A stretch of DNA of 64,000 nt. It comes from Raphanus sativus. Its lineage: Eukaryota; Streptophyta; Magnoliopsida; Brassicales; Brassicaceae. The notes under the pieces were generated by a model. The model saw only the letters and a list, made by a program, of their open reading frames with translations, did no database searches and was not told the DNA's origin. The stretch is from positions 14,942,001 through 15,006,000 of the forward strand of contig NC_079516.1 of NCBI RefSeq assembly GCF_000801105.2. The letters are read 5' to 3'. Positions 56,333 to 64,000 of the stretch are shown here, one piece after another. The translations under genes and the position numbers were made by a program. Each line of letters begins with the position of its first letter. Position 1 is the stretch's first letter.

Positions 56333-56974
56333 TAGAGATGTTAATATGGGTGATTGTCCATGGGTTTACCCAAACCCACTAATATTGGGTTGGGTTTTTA
56401 CCCATCCAAAATTAATTGGGTCAATCATGGGTATAAATTTTAAAATTCATATAAAAGGGTAATAGGTACCCATGGATTTTCAATTATATGTGTTACAAAA
56501 ATTAAATTTTCCCGCCAAAACCGGAAACCTCGGTTTTTTCGCCAAAACCAGAAACTCGGATTTTCCCGTCAAAACCGGAAACCCGGGGTTTTCCGCCAAA
56601 ACCCAAAAATTTAGGTAATCCAAGGTTTTTCACCAGACTCCGAAAACCAAATTTTCCCGCCAAAACTCGAAAACCAAATTTTTCCGCCAAAATCTGAAAA
56701 TCGAATTTTCCCATCAAAATCAGAAAACTAAATTTTCCCGCCAAAACCGAAAAAATATCTCACATTAATGATATTGGTATTTTACATGATCTTTTTAGAA
56801 CAAATAAAGTGGTAATTTAGGTACCCATAAGTAAATCTATACATATTTGAGTTATTTTTATGGGTTAAATTTTAGTCTTGATGTTTCTAGGTTTTCACGG
56901 GTTGGATATAAACTGGATTAGGTTATTTGTGGGTTGGACTGGGCTGAGTTATTTTACCCACATTAACATCCCTA
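56333..56974. mobile_element. hAT-like non-autonomous element with an E2F-site array
   Basis: Ends TAGAGATGTTAATATGGGT and (reverse complement of the right) TAGGGATGTTAATGTGGGT form inverted repeats. The 8-bp duplication GTTATGAT flanks them at 56325-56332 and 56975-56982. No coding capacity. The interior holds a roughly 30-bp minisatellite rich in TTTTCCCGCCAAAA and several GGGTTGG/ACCCAT words. Confidence 0.85.
56505..56750. repeat. Minisatellite with E2F-type motifs
   Basis: About nine units of 26-37 bp start with TTTTCCCGCCAAAA or a variant and continue with (C)GAAAACC. At least three units carry an exact TTTCCCGC, the consensus plant E2F site; the others differ by one or two bases. Confidence 0.85.
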
Positions 56975-56982
56975 GTTATGAT

Positions 56983-57550
56983 GAATAATTTGTAGAGAAT
57001 CATTTGTTTCTTGTGTCAATCATCAAAACTGATCCAACCCAAAAACATGTCAGATTATATATATCATCTAGCTCCTATCCAAACGCTCAAATATCCGAAG
57101 TACTTGATCAAAACATTCTAAAGATAGGTTACTAATGATTATTTATTTATTTTTTAAATGAGAAAGTGGGACACAGAACAGTAAAAATCGATCGTGTAAA
57201 TACAACTTTTAAGAATTCTTCAAAATGTCTCAATGCCACTTGCATCATTTATATTTTGGTTCACATTTTTATGTTTTACTTTATGAAATAATTATATTGG
57301 TTATAATAGTATATATTGGAGTAGCTAGATATTCGATGTTAGTATATTGCTCTACTAGTTACCAATACCACTACAGAGGTTTTTATAAGGGTTTTTAAAA
57401 CATAGGAGTTTTAGAAATTTTTCTGACATTTCTCTTTACCTTTTTACTTTTTTTTTTGTTATTACTTTTAGTTTTGGTAACTTGTTTTAAAAGCCTCAAG
57501 CTTAAGCTTGATGAAAACGGAACCAATATGGATCGGAACTGGTTAGGCCA
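56983..57550. other. Intergenic DNA upstream of LON1
   Basis: AT-rich; no gene seen. It presumably contains LON1 regulatory sequence. Confidence 0.55.
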
Positions 57551-57558
57551 ATATAAAG
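57551..57558 (+). promoter_or_regulatory. Possible TATA box of LON1
   Basis: ATATAAAG lies 116 bp upstream of the first in-frame ATG (57667). Confidence 0.45.
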
Positions 57559-57666
57559 GGGCCTGTATCTTATACCAATGAACATGGACAATACCGACCT
57601 AAAACGGCGTAGTTTTTAACAATTAGTGAAAATGGTTAGTTCTCTCTCTCCTCTTCCTCGAGGTTT

Positions 57667-60600
57667 ATGAAGGGCTTTGAGACACATCTCCTCCCTCTCC
57701 TTCAACCTCCTCCTTCTTCATTCTCTCCAGAACTTTCTAATGGTTACTTGCCTCAAAGGCAAGGCGTGAACAACCTTAAATCCGCAAACTTTCACCCTAG
57801 ATCCTCTCCCTCGATGTTGAAGCTCTTCTCCTCCTCCGCCGCTTCGCGAGCCCACCATCTGACCCCGGCGATTCGGACCGGGGCGAGCTCGGTGGAGTCT
57901 CCGCTGCTCAAAGCGCTGAGTCACTTCACCGGGTTGAATCGGAGATCGAACTCGCTGGGTGGTGGTGGTCGCCGTGTTTTCTTCTGCTCCGATAACGCCT
58001 CCGACGCTGCTGCGGCTGAGGCCGAGGCGAAAGCGGCGGAGTCAGATTCAGATGGGTCTGAATCGAAGTCTTCGTCGGCGATTGTGCCCACTAACCCTAG
58101 ACCCGAAGATTGTTTGACGGTTAGTACTTTCAATTGCATTAAAGTTTGTGGTGGCTTTATTATGTATCGTTAGCATTTCAATTGTAAAGGGCAAATCTTA
58201 TTCGTGTTGAAATGATTATGAAGTTGTAAACTTTGTTGGGTTATGACTTTGAGTGCATGTTGCTTATGAGATGATTTTTTTTTTCATCTTTGTTCTATTA
58301 GTGGAGACACTAACCCTAGACCCGAAATTGCGTAACGGTTAGTTCAATTTGTATTCGAAGCTTAGTTGAATTGCATCAAAGGTTGTGGCTTTATTGTATC
58401 TTTGGCAAATTCAATTGTATTGGCCAAGTCTCATTCTTGTTGAAATGATTATAAAGTTGTAAACTTTGGGTTATAGAATGTGTGTTTTGTTAATTGTAAT
58501 GACTTTTTGAGTGAATGTTGCTTATGAGATGATTTTTTTTCTCATCTTTGTTCTATTAGTGGATACATTTTCAAAAGCTTACACGGTGGTTTTGTATTGC
58601 TTATAGCATTTTTTTGGATCTAGATTTGGGAGCTTTATCATTACTATTGTAAGTGGGTTTATGTTTGTCTTGTGTAATTGCAGGTTCTAGCATTACCGGT
58701 GGCACATAGGCCTCTTTTCCCTGGGTTCTACATGCCAATCTATGTCAAGGTTTGTCAATTCATCCTTTTTATGGCATTCTACAAAATTTGCTGTTGTTTA
58801 ATCCTCAGAAATATCATGTAGCCTTAGAACTCTAGATTGGATATGTTTTGGAGTTTAGTAGATGTAGAAAGGATCACTGATTATCTAGTTACAAGAAAAC
58901 ACCACATATACTTTGAAATATCTACTGGTTGTATTTCTACATAAATGTAAGCTCTGACCATCATCTGCATTTTTTCTGTGTTCAGGATCCTAAAGTACTG
59001 GCAGCGTTACAAGAGAGCAGAAGACGACAAGCTCCATATGCAGGAGCTTTCCTTCTAAAGGATGACCCATCATCAACTGACTCATCTTCAAGCACTGACG
59101 TGGAGAAAAACATAAATGAGCTGAAAGGGAAAGATTTGCTTAAACGGCTTCACGAAGTTGGCACACTTGCTCAGGTATTCTATTGCTGCTGCTACTACTC
59201 TTTTTAGCTTTCTTTGTTTGGTCTCCGTGTGATAAAATCAAAAGACATGACTACGATGATTTTTTATTGCTATTTTTTTCTAGATTTCAAGTATCCAAGG
59301 GGATCAAGTTATCCTCGTTGGTCATAGACGGCTTCGCATAACAGAGATGGTAAGTCGGCTTGGCGATGATCCTTTAGTTTATAAAGTACACTTCTTTAAG
59401 TGTGAAATTTATGTTCTTGATTCAGGTGAGTGAAGAACCACTTACAGTCAAGGTCGATCATCTGAAGGTATACTTGCTTTTCCTCAGTATGATGTAAGAA
59501 CTTGGAAACTCTGTGATGAATGAACCTTATTTCTTGCTCTCTGTCGCAGGATAAGCCGTTTGACATGGACGATGATGTCATCAAGGCAACATCCTTTGAA
59601 GTTATTTCAACGCTTAGGGATGTACTAAAGACAAGCTCACTGTGGAGGGATCACGTCCAGACATATACCCAGGTACTTTCTCTTCATGATAAAAAAAAAA
59701 TGTCTCAGGATACAAGTATCTTAAGTTAGATGTCTTTCAATCTTGTGTAGCATATAGGTGAATTCACTTATCCACGGTTAGCGGATTTTGGAGCGGCTAT
59801 ATGTGGTGCAAATAAACATCAAGCTCAAGAAGTTCTTGAAGAACTAGATGTAAGTAGTTTCAGTATTACTGCAATTGTATGGTATTGCATGCTTAGTCAA
59901 TATCTCATCTCTTTTTATTGCTCGACTCAGGTTCATAAACGTCTGCGGTTGACACTGGAATTGATGAAAAAAGAAAGGGAAATTAGCAAGATTCAGGTAA
60001 ATGTCATCTTCTTACTTTCTTGTGTCTTTCCACCTAAGCAGTTTGAATGACAAATAGATTCTAATTTTTTGAATCCCTGTACAGGAAACTATAGCAAAAG
60101 CAATAGAAGAAAAAATTAGCGGTGAGCAACGCCGTTACTTGCTAAATGAGCAGCTCAAGGCTATAAAGAAGGTATTCTTCACAAATTGTTCTTGTTAGTT
60201 TCGTTTACATACCAGGTCCGTATGGTAGATTAGCGTATTTTTGTAGTCATTTTAATTCTGAAGTGATCTAATACAGGAGCTTGGTGTGGAGACAGATGAC
60301 AAATCTGCACTGTCTGGTCAGTACTAGCCTAAAGTATCTTCAATTTCAAGTAGTCATTGTATATCCACATAAGAGAGATTAGATATATAATCTTAATGCC
60401 TCATATTGATTACCATGCATTCATGAGGCATCAATGTCTTTAGTATGATTCCGATTGCACTGTTAATTGCTAGACAACTGCAACTTATAGTCCGATTATT
60501 TATTGCAGAAAAGTTTAAGGAAAGGATTGATCCTAACAAGGAAAAGATTCCAGCGCATGTGTTACAAGTCATAGAAGAAGAGCTTACAAAACTGCAGCTG

Positions 60601-62975
60601 TTAGAGGCGAGTTCAAGCGAGTTTAACGTGACCCGTAACTACCTTGATTGGTTGACCATATTGCCTTGGGGAAATTACAGGTTTTCAACTCTTGCTTTAT
60701 TCCATGATCATCTTATGCCACCGAATGGTATTTGCTTTGTGTTAACTGATTGAGTAATCTGTTTATTAAATTTGCAGCGATGAAAATTTTGATGTTGTGC
60801 GAGCACAGCAAATTCTTGACGAGGATCACTATGGCTTATCTGACGTTAAGGAAAGGATACTTGAATTTATTGCGGTTGGAAGGCTTAGAGGCACTTCACA
60901 AGGTTTGATTACTTTACACAGTAGTTGCTGTCCCCTTTCTGATTTGGTCTTGAATAATGAGAAAGAACCTTTCCTAGTTATAAGCTCAGCTTCTGAAACT
61001 GGTGTATATGTGTAATCCAGGGAAAATCATATGCCTCTCGGGTCCTCCTGGAGTAGGTAAAACTAGCATTGGTCGTTCTATTGCACGTGCTCTTAATCGC
61101 AAGTTCTTCCGGTTCTCTGTTGGAGGGTTAGCAGATGTCGCTGAGATTAAGGTAGTATTAACACTTTTTCTGTACTAGCAGGTCTTAGTCTGTAATAAAT
61201 CATTCTCGTAATAACATGTTTAGGGGCATCGCCGAACATACGTTGGCGCCATGCCAGGAAAGATGGTGCAGTGTCTCAAGAGCGTGGGGACGGCTAATCC
61301 TCTTGTTCTAATCGATGAGATTGATAAGGTAAGTATTAGCTTCTTGAAAGTTTGTCACCATCATTGTCATAATACTAGCTCTGCAATAATATTTGTTTTA
61401 TTTATCTTCGGTTAGCTTGGGAGAGGCCATGCTGGTGACCCAGCCAGTGCTTTGTTGGAGCTTCTGGATCCAGAACAAAATGCAAATTTTCTGGACCACT
61501 ATCTTGACGTTACTATTGACCTCTCAAAGGTTTTATTAATTTGATCAATAAACTTTGTTTCTTGTGATTCTAAGCTGCATGAGAATTTAATTGCTGATTT
61601 CATTTCCCCTACTACAGGTTTTGTTTGTGTGCACAGCAAATGTGATAGACATGATTCCAAATCCTCTGCTAGACAGAATGGAGGTGATTAGTATTGCTGG
61701 CTACATCACTGATGAGAAAGTGCACATCGCAAGAGACTATTTGGAAAAATCAGCACGTGGAGATTGTGGCATCAAGCCTGAACAGGTTTCACTTTGATCC
61801 TATTCTCCAATTGTCTCTGGTCTTTGAGTAATTGTCTTGGAATCACATACTTTCTTCTGGAGTTTTCTTAGAATTATTGTACTACTTGCAGGTTGAGGTG
61901 AGTGATGCAGCTCTTCTTTCACTGATAGAAAATTACTGCAGAGAAGCAGGAGTAAGGAATCTACAGAAACAGATCGAGAAGATTTACAGGAAGGTGAGTT
62001 TTGCTACAAGACTCTCAATCTGTTCCCTCAAGCTCACATCTAACATGAGTTAGTTTTCATTTGTAGATTGCTCTTAAACTAGTGCGCGAAGGAGTAGTCC
62101 CTGAAGAGCCTGCAGTTGCAGTTGATACCGAAGAAGCTGAAATTGTGACCAAACTTGACGTGGAATCCACTGAGAACAACTCTGTCCCCGTTGCTAAAGA
62201 ACCAAAGGAAGAGGCTCAAAACGAGAAGACATCAGTTGAAAAGGTTATGATTGATGAATCAAACCTTGCAGATTATGTAGGCAAACCTGTGTTCCATGCA
62301 GAAAAGATCTATGAGCCCACACCGGTAGGAGTTGTGATGGGTCTAGCCTGGACATCAATGGGCGGTTCAACGTTGTACATAGAGACAACTGTTGTGGAGG
62401 AAGGTGAAGGTAAAGGTTGCTTGAACGTAACTGGTCAGCTCGGCGATGTAATGAAAGAAAGCGCACAGATCGCTCACACGGTCGCTAGAAAGATCATGCT
62501 AGAGAAAGAACCGGAGAACCAGTTCTTTGCAAACTCCAAGCTTCATCTCCATGTTCCCGCAGGAGCTACACCCAAGGACGGTCCAAGTGCAGGCTGCACT
62601 ATGATCACATCGCTGCTATCGCTTGCCATGAAGAAACCTGTTCAGAAAGATCTTGCAATGACTGGAGAAGTCACTCTAACTGGTAGAATCCTTCCTATTG
62701 GAGGGGTAAGTTGGGTACTCTGAACTCTATTAATGCTTTTTTGGACACTACAAAGCTTGCTGCAAGTTTCTAACACAAAATCATCTCAGGTGAAGGAGAA
62801 AACCATAGCGGCGAGGCGGAGTCAGGTGAAGACCATCATATTTCCGGAGGCAAACAGGAGAGACTTTGAAGAGCTTGCGGAGAATGTTAAAGAAGGGCTT
62901 GATGTTCACTTTGTGGATGACTATAAAAAGATCTTCGACCTTGCCTTTGTCTCTGACAACAAGCAACAAGACTGA
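57667..62975 (+). CDS. LON1: Organellar Lon protease LON1
   Basis: Nineteen exons with GT-AG junctions and consistent phase. Exon 1 is 57667 or 57814 to 58119; the last is 62790-62975. From the ATG at 57814 the protein has 941 residues, about the Arabidopsis length; the upstream in-frame ATG adds 49. Order: Ser/Arg-rich transit peptide; Lon N-domain ([39 protein letters not shown]); AAA+ module with Walker [10 protein letters not shown] (exon 13), Walker [10 protein letters not shown] (exon 14) and LLDRMEVI; an acidic insert in exon 18; Ser-Lys protease domain with [11 protein letters not shown] (catalytic Ser) and [19 protein letters not shown] (catalytic Lys). It degrades misfolded and oxidised proteins in the mitochondrial matrix. 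For Arabidopsis Lon1, dual mitochondrial/plastid targeting through two start codons has been reported, and the two ATGs here fit. The frame is intact. Confidence 0.96.
58090..58566 (+). repeat. Tandem duplication covering the end of LON1 exon 1 and intron 1
   Basis: Unit 1 (58090-58307) begins in the exon at CACTAACCCTAGACCCGAAG. Unit 2 (58308-58566) repeats it inside the intron, including a decayed exon end and the donor ACG|GTTAGT at 58337/58338. Shared blocks include TTGAAATGATTATAAAGTTG-like text and CATCTTTGTTCTATTAGTGG. Confidence 0.88.
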
Positions 62976-63328
62976 GAGAAGTCACTTTGACCTTCTTCCT
63001 CTGTTGTTGTCTCCATCTATAAACAAGAAAACCATTCTTGATTCTTTCTTTGCTTTTTCTTTATACTTTTGTCCCTTCAAGAAGGGGGTCATGCTGTAAC
63101 AATTTTTTTTCATAATTAGGATAGTTTATTTATGTGGTTGGGACCTCTTTCGTACATTCCCACAGCCAGATCATTATGCATCAAAATAAAAATGTCTATC
63201 TGCTTGTTATACTATGAACACATATTGGCGTTTGAATTGCACTGTTGGTTACTTTTAACTTTATCTCAATTCTCATGTCAGAGAAACTATTACATGAAAG
63301 AAACATAGACTAGCATTCGTTCTTGGCT
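62976..63328. other. Short convergent intergenic region
   Basis: This 353-bp space between the LON1 stop and the stop of the minus-strand DUF4378 gene should hold both 3' untranslated regions. No separate gene or repeat was seen. Confidence 0.65.
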
Positions 63329-63967
63329 TCAATGTTCTTTGAACACTGAAGCAAGTTCATTAACTAAATCATCAACCAATGTAGACACTATCTCTCCCTC
63401 AATGTCAACGCCTTCTTCATAAGTCTCTCTCTCAAAATCCAGCCAACTCCCTTCTAAACTGCTCATTTCTTTTTCAACAAGCTCGTCCATCCTCATCTCT
63501 CTCATCTTCTTCAACCCCTGAAACTCTCTGTTCAGTTCTTCTGCTAACCAATCTCTACGTTCAAACAATATCCCGTCTTTCCACAATAGCCCTCTGCAGC
63601 TACCCCTAAACATCTGCTCGCATTTGAGCGCTAAGCAGTTATTGACATAATCAAACAGTGTCTTCCTCTTGAGCTTGGCTGCTGTTGATTCTCCACGGCC
63701 TTCCATTTCATTGAAGAGGCTAGCAGGTATTATGTCAGTAGCCATTCCCAAAGCGAATTCTTTCACCATCAGTTGGTCAGAACCGAGGATCACAGATATG
63801 TACTCAAGCTCCCAGTCTAGCCTTTCTGTGGTTTGTCTACAATCAGAGAAACCCTTGCTGCAAGAGCTTCTGAGATCATCTGCTTTTGTTACAGTGCTAA
63901 TGCTGCTAACTTCATGCTCTTCTGCATCCATCATCTTTTTTTTTCCGGGAGAGATTACACAAAACAT
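63329..63967 (-). CDS. DUF4378/TRM-family protein, C-terminal part
   Basis: About 210 codons of the 3' end of a gene that continues beyond the right edge. The sequence matches the C-terminal DUF4378 domain of plant TRM (TON1-recruiting motif) proteins. It shows DWELEYISVILGS, LFDYVNNCLALKCEQMF, RRDWLAEELNREFQGLKKM, MDELVEKEMSS, WLDFERETYEEGVDIEGEIV and STLVDDLVNEL. TRM proteins recruit TON1 and PP2A to cortical microtubules. By position the orthologue would be Arabidopsis TRM8 (AT5G26910), which I infer from gene order. The exon start is uncertain: an acceptor may lie at the A-run near 63940, so the first residues of this frame may be intronic. Confidence 0.8.
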   Translation of the reverse strand: MFCVISPGKKKMMDAEEHEVSSISTVTKADDLRSSCSKGFSDCRQTTERLDWELEYISVILGSDQLMVKEFALGMATDIIPASLFNEMEGRGESTAAKLKRKTLFDYVNNCLALKCEQMFRGSCRGLLWKDGILFERRDWLAEELNREFQGLKKMREMRMDELVEKEMSSLEGSWLDFERETYEEGVDIEGEIVSTLVDDLVNELASVFKEH

Positions 63968-64000
63968 AATTAGTTAGAAAGCCATACATAATGTAGAAAG

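Larger units (their letters stand above)
47096..56708 (+). repeat. Second copy of 37397-46995, probably an unmerged contig overlap
   Basis: The stretch repeats the nested element interior, the outer element, the kinase 3' end and the hAT element in the same order and orientation. Lengths are nearly the same (9613 against 9599 bp) and differences are mainly one-base indels. See the findings for why this is likely an assembly duplicate. Confidence 0.85.

Noticed and set aside
37397..56708. Genuine tandem duplication of the kinase 3' end and retrotransposons
   Set aside because: The junction is hidden by exactly 100 N and each copy is noisiest near its own contig end; unmerged contig overlap is simpler. 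Not excluded without reads.

Overview
The window looks like a nuclear chromosome segment of a Brassicaceae plant, most likely a Brassica. Five genes are recognisable and follow the order I recall for Arabidopsis chromosome 5 (AT5G26760 to AT5G26910). They are RIMA/RPAP2-like (minus), IREG3/MAR1 (plus), cytosolic threonyl-tRNA synthetase (plus), LON1 (plus) and the 3' end of a DUF4378/TRM-type gene (minus). Genes are intron-rich, intergenic DNA is AT-rich, and short transposons of types common in Brassicaceae lie between them. The genus is an inference; no species marker was tested.

Layout. 1-11.3 kb is gene-poor: one small minus-strand gene (5023-5280) and several non-autonomous DNA transposons, including a hAT with an 8-bp target duplication, a pair of diverged elements in opposite orientation, and a MULE-like element filled with telomere-like repeats. 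11.3-14.7 kb holds an intact 8-exon RIMA gene with a duplicated exon. 15-20 kb holds a Helitron, an Emigrant-like MITE and a single-exon B3-like gene. 20.6-23.5 kb is an intact 12-exon IREG3/MAR1 gene. Its 3' end is repeated in inverted orientation about 1 kb downstream, next to a short LINE tail and a Tourist-like MITE. 27.2-31.4 kb is a threonyl-tRNA synthetase gene with preserved splice sites but disrupted coding sequence.

32.1-56.0 kb is an atypical ZED1-related-kinase-like gene split by a minus-strand LTR retrotransposon with a 5-bp target duplication (AAATG). A second minus-strand LTR element is nested inside that one. Both carry a gag (the inner one gag plus protease), but I find no reverse transcriptase, RNase H or integrase, so both look non-autonomous. 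A 100-N gap at 46996-47095 separates two nearly identical 9.6-kb stretches (37397-46995 and 47096-56708). This is best explained as two overlapping contig ends that were not merged, so kinase 3' end, LTRs and gag genes probably appear twice artificially.

56.3-57.0 kb is a hAT-like element carrying a tandem array with E2F-type TTTCCCGC sites. 57.7-63.0 kb is an intact 19-exon LON1 gene with two in-frame start codons and a partial duplication in intron 1. The window ends inside a minus-strand DUF4378 gene.

I found no bacterial-style operon, CRISPR array or clearly new enzymatic system. The most notable items are the nested pol-less gag elements in a kinase gene, the unmerged contig overlap, the IREG3 3' inverted duplication, the decaying tRNA synthetase and the transposon-borne E2F array.
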